Source of the DNA: Fontibacillus phaseoli
Lineage (GTDB): Bacteria; Bacillota; Bacilli; Paenibacillales; Paenibacillaceae
Direction: 5' to 3'
NCBI RefSeq assembly: GCF_003337355.1
Contig: NZ_QPJW01000005.1
Location: 124,001 to 188,000 of the forward strand
Length of the DNA: 64,000 nucleotides
The notes under the pieces were generated by a model, which saw only the letters and a list, made by a program, of their open reading frames with translations, ran no database searches and was not told the origin of the DNA. The position numbers were made by a program, and so were the translations under genes. This document shows positions 1 through 8,511 of the stretch, piece after piece. The stretch's first letter is position 1. The number at the start of each line of letters is the position of its first letter.

Positions 1-341
1 GGGGAAGCGATCCAAGGAATCGAGATATAGCAGGAGTTGCAAATTTCCGGGTAACCTTTTACTTTGCCCGAAATCATTTTTCCGCAAGTAAGGCACGGCA
101 GGCCAGGGGGAGCAAGCAGATTGTGGAGCGGGGACAATACCGCTTCTTTGGCGGTGCTCCAGTCGATCAGGGAATAAGGAGGCGTACCTGATTCATTTAC
201 CGTTTCACATGGATGTCTGTATTCCGGGCGGAATCGGAACCGTTCGCCAACCTCTCCGTAACACTGCCGGTTCCAGTTCCGTTTCCTTGCTCTTGACGGG
301 CTCTCTTTTTCGTTACAGTTATGCGGCATATTCATTATCAT
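1..341 (-). CDS. comFC: ComF family protein ComFC, partial (N-terminal part only)
   Basis: The window edge cuts this gene; the first 113 codons are present. ComFC belongs to the ComF/phosphoribosyltransferase-like family needed for DNA uptake during competence. The visible part has the family's cysteine cluster: CLTCGK followed about 20 residues later by ICNSC, likely a zinc site. The PRPP-binding core would lie beyond the edge. The ATG shares four bases (ATGA) with the comFA stop codon, and an AGGAGG-type ribosome-binding site lies within the end of comFA, so the two are translationally coupled. The comFA-comFC order matches the Bacillus comF operon. The first roughly 75 residues before the cysteine motif are charged and longer than in short homologues. 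Confidence 0.85.
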   Translation of the reverse strand, partial: MIMNMPHNCNEKESPSRARKRNWNRQCYGEVGERFRFRPEYRHPCETVNESGTPPYSLIDWSTAKEAVLSPLHNLLAPPGLPCLTCGKMISGKVKGYPEICNSCYISIPWIAS

Positions 342-2530
342 TTTACTACCTCCTTATTCTCCTTGAGAAATCCGTTTTTTCTGGCGATAGCATTCATCCT
401 GCGGATCTGGCGCACGGCGCCTCGTTGGGATCGGGTCCACTCCGCAGAGACGAAAACGATCGTTCCCTGCGGATCATCCTTGGATCTTCCCGCACGGCCG
501 GCCATTTGCACGAGTGAAGCTTCATCAAACATTTCACTGTCCGCATCCAGGATATATACATCGCTTTTCGGGACCGTCACTCCCCGTTCCAAAATGGTCG
601 TAGTCACTAAAAGCCTTATGTTCGTTGAACGGAAACTCAAAACATGGTCACTTCTATCCTTATCCTGCGAAGAGGTCCCCTCTATAAGGAGTCCCGGAAA
701 CCGGCTTCTAAACAACGCCACGACGGGTTCAATATGACGAATCCGGGAAACGAATACAAAGATTTGCGCCCCTCTGGAAATCGACTTTTCCATGGATGTG
801 ATCAGCGCCGGCGCAAACGTTTGCCGGCGAAGGCAGGACTCCACGGGATTCATGCGTATTCGGCTCGGCACAGGAAGCGGGTGGCCGTGGAAACGGGCCG
901 GTACTCTTGCATGTGGAAGTCGGCCCGATCCGGCTTCACGCCGCAAGTTATTAGGAGGCGTTGCGGAGAGAAAAATGAATCGCCCTTCCGGTTTGCAGGA
1001 GGCTTCGGCCGCAAAGGCCAGCATCGGATCATTATGGTAAGGAAAAGCGTCCAGTTCGTCGATAATGACCAAATCGAAGGCATGATAAAACCGCATTAAT
1101 TGATGGGTCGTCGACAAGAACAATCGACTTCCTGCCCATCGCTGCGGACTTCCGCCATACAAGACGGCTATTACTTCCTCCGGAAATACCTTGGCAAGCC
1201 GCGGAGCCAATTCCAGAACAACATCCCGGCGCGGGGTCGCTACCATCACTTTCCCGCCGCGGTCCAGTACGTAGCGCAGCAACGGAAAGATCATCTCCGT
1301 CTTCCCTGCTCCCGTAACCGCCCACAGCAGAAAACGCAGCGGCCTGGGATCTAAAGATGGAAACAGGTCGGCTGGATTGGCGGAGTTCACTTGGACCCCG
1401 GTAATTCCGGTTACCGAACCTGTTGCGGTAACTGGTATCTCCCGGGGGGCCCAATGGCGGAGCAGGCGACGGAGTTGATGGAGCCACCTGTGTTCATCGG
1501 GTGCGGCCGCACCTTGCAAGCCGCCGTTGGAGCGGCGGCTAAGCAACAGGGATGCAGGTGCGGCACCGTGCCGGGGCTCAGCCTGCGGCAGCGGCTGCGC
1601 CAAAAACCGCAGCGCGGCGCCCGCCGCTTCGCGCTGCGCCGGGCTCAGCCCCCACCGGTCCAGCAAGGACCCGGTGGGGACCCCCGCCGTGCCGCCTACG
1701 GCCGGCGGCACGGTTCTTGCGCTGCTGCCGCGCAGCAGCAGCGCACAAGAACGGCTGCGCCCCATGGCGAGGCAGGCCTCGCAGTAGGCGCAGCCGCTGC
1801 AGCCGCACGACCCGCAGGGCGTGCGGCGGTGCACCCCGCTGCCGCAGCGGCGGCAGCGGAGCTCGCGGGCCCGCCGGCCGGCACGGCGGCCCGAACCGGG
1901 CCGGGCGTCAGCCTGCGCGACACCCGACGTGAGCTGCAAGCGCCCTTGCAGGTGCGCGAGCTGAACCACGGAGCGCCAAGCCGGTCGCAACTCCGGCAGG
2001 CGCTCCGCCAGAAGCTGCTGCAGTTCCGCCTCCAGCAGCGACCTCCCCTCCAAGGCGTCCGCAATCGCCTTCGCCTCTAGACTCAGCTCCTCCCAGTCCA
2101 TCACCGTCAGCCATGCGACTGCCGCTTTCCCCGGCTCTCCATTCGCCCACAAAAGAGTAGGCATATCCTGTCCGGACATGCTCCAGCTTTTCGGAATCTG
2201 TTCACACTCCAGCTCTTGCTTCAAGCTTGCGGCTATATATTTCATCCAGTCCCCGGGCTTGAATCGGTCCATCTCACCCGTACTACGAAACCCGTCCCTA
2301 AGAGAAACGGCCCAACCTAGAGGCATAGAGCCGGATAGCAAAACTATCGTTTTTACTGCTGACTCTGCCTTCATTCCATCAAGATAATCTCTTGATAAAA
2401 CCCTACTTTTTTCTCTCTCCCCATACTTCGTCTTTCCCATGACCCACCACCAAAAATCAACCCTACGATCCAAACTTATCACGACCCTCCAACCTTCTTC
2501 CTGCCGGATTGCATAAAGACACACCCTCAT
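338..2530 (-). CDS. comFA: ComFA, competence DNA-translocation helicase (long form)
   Basis: DEAD-box type ATPase that drives single-stranded DNA uptake through the competence channel at the membrane. Visible motifs: Walker A in VTGAGKTEM, Walker B/DEAD-like IIDELDAF, motif III LSATPP and motif VI QMAGRAGRS near the C-terminus. A cysteine-rich cluster (CRRCGSG, CGSCGCSGCAYCEAC) precedes the helicase core and resembles the ComFA zinc finger. At 730 residues it is much longer than the Bacillus protein (about 460); the extra length is an N-terminal extension of about 220 residues of unclear function. The middle (about 1500-2050) is markedly GC-rich and low in complexity. The ATG follows GGGAGG. 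It is coupled to comFC downstream. Confidence 0.9.
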   Translation of the reverse strand: MRVCLYAIRQEEGWRVVISLDRRVDFWWWVMGKTKYGEREKSRVLSRDYLDGMKAESAVKTIVLLSGSMPLGWAVSLRDGFRSTGEMDRFKPGDWMKYIAASLKQELECEQIPKSWSMSGQDMPTLLWANGEPGKAAVAWLTVMDWEELSLEAKAIADALEGRSLLEAELQQLLAERLPELRPAWRSVVQLAHLQGRLQLTSGVAQADARPGSGRRAGRRARELRCRRCGSGVHRRTPCGSCGCSGCAYCEACLAMGRSRSCALLLRGSSARTVPPAVGGTAGVPTGSLLDRWGLSPAQREAAGAALRFLAQPLPQAEPRHGAAPASLLLSRRSNGGLQGAAAPDEHRWLHQLRRLLRHWAPREIPVTATGSVTGITGVQVNSANPADLFPSLDPRPLRFLLWAVTGAGKTEMIFPLLRYVLDRGGKVMVATPRRDVVLELAPRLAKVFPEEVIAVLYGGSPQRWAGSRLFLSTTHQLMRFYHAFDLVIIDELDAFPYHNDPMLAFAAEASCKPEGRFIFLSATPPNNLRREAGSGRLPHARVPARFHGHPLPVPSRIRMNPVESCLRRQTFAPALITSMEKSISRGAQIFVFVSRIRHIEPVVALFRSRFPGLLIEGTSSQDKDRSDHVLSFRSTNIRLLVTTTILERGVTVPKSDVYILDADSEMFDEASLVQMAGRAGRSKDDPQGTIVFVSAEWTRSQRGAVRQIRRMNAIARKNGFLKENKEVVK

Positions 2531-2867
2531 CCTAAACCTCCCTTTTCATCCTGTTATTTAATAATCATTTAATATATTCCTTTTCAACAATAGCTAAATA
2601 CCAAAACGTCTAACAGTAATATTTGCAACTTTGGAAATTAGCTGGAATTTCGAAACTGCTCCATTATTACTGGTCCGCCATTCTCAGTCCTTCTTTGTAG
2701 CGGAATTTCCCGGGATCGGATTTTGGGACGAACTATCCTTATCCAGGGGTCCTGAAACCTACCTGAAACGCAAAAAAAGCACACTCCCCGACATTTAGCC
2801 ATCAAAGAGTGTGCTTCACACTTTCCATCGTTTCCGGATATGAAATTGTAATCGCTGCAAATTTGCT
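2531..2867. other. Intergenic region upstream of comFA
   Basis: This 337-base gap holds the intrinsic terminator of the upstream membrane-protein gene (2771-2816). The AT-rich stretch 2550-2640 is the likely comFA promoter region, but I see no convincing -35/-10 pair. An open frame at 2638-2871 crosses the terminator and has no good ribosome-binding site, so I do not call it a gene. Confidence 0.5.
2771..2816 (-). terminator. Intrinsic terminator after the small membrane-protein gene
   Basis: Ten-base inverted repeat AAGCACACTC (2777-2786) / GAGTGTGCTT (2807-2816). On the minus strand the stem is followed by a run of seven T. It lies about 50 bases after the stop codon at 2868. Confidence 0.85.
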
Positions 2868-3290
2868 TCATACATGGACATAAGGAATTTTTGCCGCCTC
2901 CTGCGGCACGCGAAGATCGACGTGCACCTTGATCTCCTCTTCCGTTCCTGCAGCTTGCCTTCCTATTTCCTCTGCACCGACCGTCATCAGGCAGACCGCA
3001 GTCAGCTCAATTCCGGCTTCATCCCGCAGCCGCTGAATAATTGCCAGCGTATCATCCTGAGATGCTTCATCCAGCACCGTTACTCTGACGGACTCGCCGC
3101 GAAGCCGCGCATACCACGATAATGCCCTTAAATACCATTCCATCTGATTCTCATGATTATGAGTCACCAAAATATAATGCAATTTCTTACCGTCCTTCGG
3201 CTTCGTCCGCAAAAGTACGCCATGCAAGAAATGCACGAGTACCGCTGCCAACCCATAGCCGAGCAGGATCCAACCCATATAGGATACCAT
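2868..3290 (-). CDS. Small membrane-anchored protein of unknown function between degU and comFA
   Basis: About 140 residues. One hydrophobic segment (roughly residues 5-25) is followed by a soluble domain with an alpha/beta look. The stretch HYILVTHNHENQMEWYLRAL and a later VLDEASQDDT resemble the first half of a GT-A glycosyltransferase (nucleotide-binding strand plus DEAS), but the protein is too short to be a complete enzyme. A GTG lies six bases upstream in frame; I prefer the ATG at 3290 because GGGAGGGG precedes it at good spacing. It sits between degU and comFA and has its own terminator. Function not recognised. Confidence 0.7.
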   Translation of the reverse strand: MVSYMGWILLGYGLAAVLVHFLHGVLLRTKPKDGKKLHYILVTHNHENQMEWYLRALSWYARLRGESVRVTVLDEASQDDTLAIIQRLRDEAGIELTAVCLMTVGAEEIGRQAAGTEEEIKVHVDLRVPQEAAKIPYVHV

Positions 3291-3537
3291 AGACACCCCT
3301 CCCTGTACTTATAACGACAATATATGCCGTAAAAAGGGAGTCGGTTCCTGGGTTGGCATTTCAAACACTTCCATCCGGCTGCACATGATAGTAAATATGT
3401 ACGCGGCCCTGCAGAACTATATGTTACTGAATCTCAGGGGGATCGAGGCAGTCCTCATTTTTCATGATCCAGCCAAAAGTGGCACCCATGTCCACAAAAA
3501 ATTACGATCCTTTATTTCGAAAAGGTATGCCAGGTTA

Positions 3538-4266
3538 TTACAGAGTAACCCAACCGAATTTAATTGCATTAATAACCGCTTGCGTCCGGTCATCAACATC
3601 CATTTTTTGCAAAATACTGCTGACATGGTTTTTGACTGTCTTCTCGCTGATAAAAAGATGTTCGCCAATCATTTTGTTGCTGCGTCCTTCCGCCATCAAA
3701 CGAAGCACTTCGGATTCACGCCGGGTAAGGGGATTATCTTCACCCGCCACAAATTTCACGCCCGCTTCGCGGATTGCATTGTCTTCGGCAATGGCGCCCG
3801 TCTCGCTCAGATACTCCATGCGGCGAAGCTGCTGAATCAGTTTCCCGGTTACCTTCGGGTGAATGAAAGCATTGCCCTCCGCTACTGTGCGAATGGCATT
3901 AATCAGCGACTCGGCTTCCATGTCTTTTAACAAATAACCGGTCGCCCCTTTGCGCAAGGTTTCGAAAACATAGCTTTCATCATCATGAATCGACAAAATA
4001 ATGACTTTCACTTCCGGAAGCGCTTCACGAAGCTCAGCCGTAGCATCGACCCCGTTTAAAAGCGGCATATTAATGTCCATGAGGACGATCTCCGGGTGGA
4101 ATTGCCTACAGCATTCCAATACTTGAATGCCATCGCCGCACTCTCCAACGACTTCGATGTCTTCCTCCATATTCAAAATCCGCTTTAGGCCCTCGCGAAA
4201 CAACTGGTGGTCGTCAGCCAAGAGTACTTTAATTGCTTGTCTACTGTTAGAAATGAGGTTGTCCAT
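3538..4266 (-). CDS. degU: DegU-type response regulator (NarL/LuxR family)
   Basis: Transcription regulator of degradative enzymes, competence and motility, phosphorylated by DegS. The receiver domain (residues about 12-130) has the acidic pair in LLADDH, phospho-acceptor Asp64 in LMDINMP and the conserved Lys in LLKDME. The C-terminal LuxR-type helix-turn-helix (about 175-238) shows LTRRESEVLRLMAEG and EKTVKNHVSSIL. The 242-residue length is normal for DegU. The ATG, preceded by AAAGGAG, overlaps the end of degS by 20 bases, so the pair is co-translated. The degS-degU-comF arrangement matches Bacillus subtilis. Confidence 0.95.
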   Translation of the reverse strand: MDNLISNSRQAIKVLLADDHQLFREGLKRILNMEEDIEVVGECGDGIQVLECCRQFHPEIVLMDINMPLLNGVDATAELREALPEVKVIILSIHDDESYVFETLRKGATGYLLKDMEAESLINAIRTVAEGNAFIHPKVTGKLIQQLRRMEYLSETGAIAEDNAIREAGVKFVAGEDNPLTRRESEVLRLMAEGRSNKMIGEHLFISEKTVKNHVSSILQKMDVDDRTQAVINAIKFGWVTL

Positions 4267-5455
4267 CCTGGTACTCCTTTCTCTTCTCTGCGTTAGTCGG
4301 AATGTGGATAATAATTTTTGTGCCCATATTCGCTGTTGACTCGATTTCCATTCTTCCTTCCAGCAATTCTACCCGTTCTCTCATACCTATTAATCCGAAA
4401 TGAGTATGCTCTTTTGTCTTTTGTTCCAATTGATCCACCTTGAATCCAAGTCCGTTATCCTGGACTACGATTTTGACCATTTGAGCCTGATAGGTGATAT
4501 CAACACCGACATAAGTAGGGCAGGCATGCTTGGCTGCATTGGTGAGAGCTTCCTGGACCAGTCTGAATACCGCGGCCTCCATAGGTGAAGACATCCGGTG
4601 TTCCTTTCCTCTTGTTTCGAAGGTCGTCCGAGTTTTCGTTTTTTCCTCAAAATCATGCACATATTTTCGCAATGTAGGAATCAATCCAAGATCATCCAAA
4701 GCCATCGGTCTTAAATTAAAAATAACTTTTCGCATCTCTTCCAGACTGGAGCGGACCTGACTCTTCAAGTCTATTATTTCGTCCTGCACCATCTTAAATT
4801 CCTGCTTCGCAAGCATTCTTTCTACAATTTCCGTCCTAAGAACTAGATTTGCGAGCAATTGCGCAGGTCCATCGTGAATCTCCCTCGAAATCCGTTTGCG
4901 CTCCTCTTCCTGAGCCAAAATGATCTTGAGGCCGATCATTTGCCGGTTTTTTGCCGATTCCAGAATCCGGGTGACCTGGCCCAATTCGCCGGACAAATAC
5001 TCCAATACGACGCCCATTTGTGAACTGACAGTTTCCGCGCGTTCCACCGATTTCTCGACATTGCGCGCCCGTTTTTGCAATTCGTCCCGGCGGGCTTTGA
5101 GATACATTTCTTTTTCGCGAAAAATTAAAAGGTCCAGTTGAAGCTGAGTGGCCTTTTCATAGGCCTGCTTGATGTCTTCTTCCTTGTATCGCACAAAATC
5201 CCGGCTGACTTCTGTCAGCCGGATGCGGGAACGCCGGTAATTAATTTCAAGTTGATCGACCTTTTCCACGGTCTCCGCCGTTTCTTTGATGACTTGCTGC
5301 AATTCGTTATTAAGTGTCTTCAATTCATCGCGAGCAGAGTCCAGGATCTCAAGGATTTGCAGCTTGCTGCTCTCCATAACGCCAACGGCATTTTTTATAA
5401 CGCGGTCAATTGCATCAGCTTGATAATCTGCCACTTCAACCTTCTCCATTTCCAA
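4247..5455 (-). CDS. degS: DegS, cytoplasmic sensor histidine kinase
   Basis: Partner kinase of DegU. There is no membrane segment. Residues about 20-175 form a long coiled-coil sensor region. Next comes the HisKA_3 dimerisation domain with phospho-accepting His194 in EIHDGPAQ, then a HATPase domain with an N box (VQEALTNAAKHA), VQDNGLGF and FGLIGMRERVELL. At 402 residues it is close to Bacillus DegS. The start is ambiguous: the frame opens at a TTG, and an ATG two codons in has only a weak ribosome-binding site. Only 26 bases separate it from the stop of the upstream glycosidase gene, and I see no terminator between them. Confidence 0.93.
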   Translation of the reverse strand: MEMEKVEVADYQADAIDRVIKNAVGVMESSKLQILEILDSARDELKTLNNELQQVIKETAETVEKVDQLEINYRRSRIRLTEVSRDFVRYKEEDIKQAYEKATQLQLDLLIFREKEMYLKARRDELQKRARNVEKSVERAETVSSQMGVVLEYLSGELGQVTRILESAKNRQMIGLKIILAQEEERKRISREIHDGPAQLLANLVLRTEIVERMLAKQEFKMVQDEIIDLKSQVRSSLEEMRKVIFNLRPMALDDLGLIPTLRKYVHDFEEKTKTRTTFETRGKEHRMSSPMEAAVFRLVQEALTNAAKHACPTYVGVDITYQAQMVKIVVQDNGLGFKVDQLEQKTKEHTHFGLIGMRERVELLEGRMEIESTANMGTKIIIHIPTNAEKRKEYQDGQPHF

Positions 5456-5481
5456 GTGTCCATTTATTCCAACTTATCATA

Positions 5482-8205
5482 TCACGATTGAAGGGTGATC
5501 GTTTTAGTTTTCTTCTCCCAATTTACGGTAATTCCCAGCTGCTCAGAGACTAGTCGCAACGGGACTAAAGTCCTATTACTTGAAATAATCGGAGATACCG
5601 CAGCTTGCTTAGCGGTTCCGTTCAACATGAATTCTTTCTTGCCCACGGTCAATTCCAGTACCGTAGTACCACTCGTTACGGTAATCTTCTTAGCTGTTTT
5701 GTTCCAAGCTGCTTGTCCGCCGTATGCATCCAGCACATATTTGATTGGAACATAGGTAGTTCCGTCCTTGATCAGCGGCGCAGCATCGAGATTTTGCTTT
5801 TTGCCGTCTATGGTCATGCTCTTTTGGCCGGCTACCATTACCACCGTTGTGCTCGGCAGCCCTGGTTCTCCACCCGTAACGGGCGCCGTGAACCGGATGT
5901 TGTCAAAAGAGACGCTGCCTGTCAATGCTCGTTCATCCTGACCGTCTTCCAGATTGACGATATACAGCCGCTTCAGCTTGGCCGGATGTTTGATGGCGCT
6001 CGCGGTAAGGTCCACGGTGAGCGTTTTCCAGCCGGTGAAATCGAGCGGCCGCGCGAGATCCACGTAAATGCTCTTGCCGTCCGCATCGGCAAACTCGGCC
6101 CGCAGCCAGTTCAGACTGCCATCTCCCAAAACGTCGACCGCCATCGAGGTGGCGCCTTCCGGAATGGTCTTGCCTGTCGTGCCATTGATCTGGGCATAAG
6201 CGAACTTGTTGCCGCTGCCTCCGGTAAGGTCGTAATCCAATTTCAGCACTTTCGATTTCTCACGTTCCCCTGTTCCCTGAACGATAGCAGCCGTTCCTGT
6301 AACTTCAGCCGGCAATCCGGTAAACGATACCGGGTAGGATGCATTCTCGAAATTCTCCCAAACCTGCTCCGAAGATGCCGATAAAACGATCGGCGTGCCG
6401 CTGAATCCATCATATTTTGGCGTAGCGTAAGCTACTTTCGCTCCATTGTTAACGGATTGAACGCTAAGCACTCCATTTTGGACGCTCGCCTTCATCCCCG
6501 TGAATTCCCATTTCACGGACTCATCCGGTACATTCACCGTGTTTCCGTTCTTAAGTTTGGCAGTAACCGGTACCGACACCGATGTTCCGGCTTCAAGTGA
6601 AGCAAAGGTCGTTACAGGCGTCAGGCTGCTCAGGTCCGACCCGCCAAGCACAGTCACTTCCATGCTATCCTTGCCGTCTCCACTGACCGCCGTGATTTTC
6701 GAAGTTCCCGCTTTTACGCCCTTGAACCCTTCGCCGGTCCAGGCAATATTGCCGTTATCCGATTTCCAGGTAGCCTGAATGCCGGCGGCATCCACCGGAT
6801 TGTAGTAAGTGTCATATCCTTTTAGCGTATAAGCAACCGTCTGGCCGATCAGCAAAGTAGACGCCCCGCTAACTTTCAATCCTTTCAGCGCTCCTTGAGG
6901 CGCTATCGTATAAACCCCAAGGCCGTTGGCCACGGCACGTTGTCCGGCCGCACCGTTCGAGGTCGTAAAGGTCAACTTCGCCGCCGTTTCCGCCAGCGGA
7001 CGGGTAACCATCGTCGTCGAACCGCCACCGTCCAGATTAATACCTTTCCAGACGCCGATCGAGGTCATGAACTTCTGTAGTTCAGCCAGGGTCAAGCCGG
7101 AACTGGAATTATTTTTTTCAATCGTGATGATATAGGCTTTCTTCCCATCCTGGGAATATCCGACCGCCGTACGGGCTACCGCGCTGCCCCCGCTAATCGA
7201 ATTTGTGGGACGGGTAAAAGAGGACCCTTTCCCCTGGTCCACCAACAGCGTATGCCCGCCGATCATCATTTTGAAATCCGACGGATTCACTTCCTGTCCG
7301 CTGGTTTGGGAAACGAGACGATACGTGGAATCTACTCTTTGCCCTACCGTCATATGGGTGACAATATAGTCAGCCGCCTGTCCATGCCCGCGCAAAATAT
7401 ACCCGTCCGAAGGAACCGGTCCCGGAATGGCAGATTGGTGCGAGATTTGCTGAATCACGCCGCCCTGAACCAGCACCTCGGTCGGAGTCGTTCCGCTTGC
7501 CTTCGGGCGCTCCTCGGACTTCCAAGCGCTCGTGTATATAAACATATTATTCACGTGGCTAAAAGCGCTCTCCGGCTCCGTCTTGTACGACTCTTGATTG
7601 ATTCCGGAAAGAGGGAAGGTCGATCCGTCCTCCGCCAGCACCGATCCGGTAAAATCATAACGGTCGATCACCGGGGTATTATCGCTTTTTACGCCAAACG
7701 TAAACATCCCCTGAAGCTTCGAAGGGCTTGTGACCAGCGTTCCCTGGGATATGGCTGCGCCCATCGCCACACCCTGGCCGCCCGTTTGGAAGAAGTCTCC
7801 GTTCACTCCGGCTACCGCGCCGTTTTCCTGTGCCATACCCTCGACGGATTGTCTAGTCGTTAATTGCCCTGCTTTGCCTGTCATCACATCCAATTGGACA
7901 TAAGGATTGCTCAAATCCACTTCGATCACGTCGGCCAGCACTTTGACCTGCTTTCCTGACCGCGTGGTTGTATATTGATACTTTACCAGTTTAGCACCGG
8001 ACGTAATGTTTTCTTCACCTAACCGGGTAGCCTTATTTTCCGCTGCATAAGCAGTGGACGATGTTATACCGAACGGCTCAACTAGAGCCACCGGCTGTAT
8101 CCAGATCAAACCCGCCAATGAGACAAGAATCAGTTTTTTTCCTTTATCAGCCGCCAGACGTACAATCTTTGCCTTCCTTCCGGCTTCCTCTCTTTTTACA
8201 ACCAT
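5482..8205 (-). CDS. Secreted phosphodiester glycosidase-like protein with copper-amine-oxidase-N stalk domains
   Basis: 907 residues with an N-terminal signal peptide (hydrophobic about 25-45, cut near AYA). Residues about 60-430 match the phosphodiester glycosidase/NAGPA (DUF2233) family: VNGDFF, MIGGHTL, RTAVGYS and the signature NLDGGGSTTMV. Two or three beta-sandwich regions follow. The C-terminus carries the copper amine oxidase N-terminal domain common in Paenibacillus surface proteins (GTTYVPIKYVLDAYG, NRTLVPLRLVSEQLG), thought to help attach proteins to the wall. The enzyme may act on sugar-phosphodiester links in wall polymers; the substrate cannot be told. The ATG follows GGGAG. 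The next gene, degS, starts 26 bases downstream. Confidence 0.85.
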   Translation of the reverse strand: MVVKREEAGRKAKIVRLAADKGKKLILVSLAGLIWIQPVALVEPFGITSSTAYAAENKATRLGEENITSGAKLVKYQYTTTRSGKQVKVLADVIEVDLSNPYVQLDVMTGKAGQLTTRQSVEGMAQENGAVAGVNGDFFQTGGQGVAMGAAISQGTLVTSPSKLQGMFTFGVKSDNTPVIDRYDFTGSVLAEDGSTFPLSGINQESYKTEPESAFSHVNNMFIYTSAWKSEERPKASGTTPTEVLVQGGVIQQISHQSAIPGPVPSDGYILRGHGQAADYIVTHMTVGQRVDSTYRLVSQTSGQEVNPSDFKMMIGGHTLLVDQGKGSSFTRPTNSISGGSAVARTAVGYSQDGKKAYIITIEKNNSSSGLTLAELQKFMTSIGVWKGINLDGGGSTTMVTRPLAETAAKLTFTTSNGAAGQRAVANGLGVYTIAPQGALKGLKVSGASTLLIGQTVAYTLKGYDTYYNPVDAAGIQATWKSDNGNIAWTGEGFKGVKAGTSKITAVSGDGKDSMEVTVLGGSDLSSLTPVTTFASLEAGTSVSVPVTAKLKNGNTVNVPDESVKWEFTGMKASVQNGVLSVQSVNNGAKVAYATPKYDGFSGTPIVLSASSEQVWENFENASYPVSFTGLPAEVTGTAAIVQGTGEREKSKVLKLDYDLTGGSGNKFAYAQINGTTGKTIPEGATSMAVDVLGDGSLNWLRAEFADADGKSIYVDLARPLDFTGWKTLTVDLTASAIKHPAKLKRLYIVNLEDGQDERALTGSVSFDNIRFTAPVTGGEPGLPSTTVVMVAGQKSMTIDGKKQNLDAAPLIKDGTTYVPIKYVLDAYGGQAAWNKTAKKITVTSGTTVLELTVGKKEFMLNGTAKQAAVSPIISSNRTLVPLRLVSEQLGITVNWEKKTKTITLQS

Positions 8206-8381
8206 TTTTGTCTGCTACTCTCCCATCATAAATGCAGTCTTTTATCCCGGGTAATGCTCCCCAAAGAATCTAGTACATAATTAATAGACTACATTTAGCC
8301 GGAAAAGTTACGAAAAAAAGCAAATTTCATGAAAAATGGTAAACAGATTAACTAGCTTTATAAAGAATCCACAAATTATAG

Positions 8382-8411
8382 TTGGACTACTATATACATT
8401 ATTGCTATAAT
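8382..8411 (+). promoter_or_regulatory. Predicted sigma-A promoter of the nuclease-like gene
   Basis: -35 TTGGAC (8382-8387), an 18-base spacer and a perfect -10 TATAAT (8406-8411). Transcription would start near 8418 and give a leader of about 95 bases before the ATG. Confidence 0.65.
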
Positions 8412-8434
8412 TATCCCGTTAAGTGACGAAGAAC

Positions 8435-8475
8435 GTCCTGACAATCTGAGAATTCAGAGGGTCGGGACTTTTTTT
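8435..8475 (+). terminator. Leader terminator/attenuator upstream of the nuclease-like gene
   Basis: Eight-base stem GTCCTGAC (8435-8442) / GTCGGGAC (8461-8468) with one G-T pair, followed at once by seven T. It lies between the predicted promoter and the coding region, about 20 bases before the ribosome-binding site, so most transcripts would end there unless the hairpin is bypassed. No other plus-strand gene precedes it. Confidence 0.65.
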
Positions 8476-8511
8476 GTGCAAAAAAAATGGAAACAAAGGA
8501 GATGACTGAAA

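Larger units (their letters stand above)
8206..8511. other. Divergent intergenic region with the leader of the nuclease-like gene
   Basis: AT-rich space between two divergent genes. On the plus strand it holds a good sigma-A promoter (8382-8411), a terminator hairpin (8435-8475) and a ribosome-binding site (8495-8501). I see no clear promoter for the minus-strand glycosidase gene. Confidence 0.6.

Noticed and set aside
2638..2871. Minus-strand open frame of 77 codons next to comFA
   Set aside because: It runs through a clear terminator, overlaps the stop of the previous gene and has no ribosome-binding site or family resemblance.
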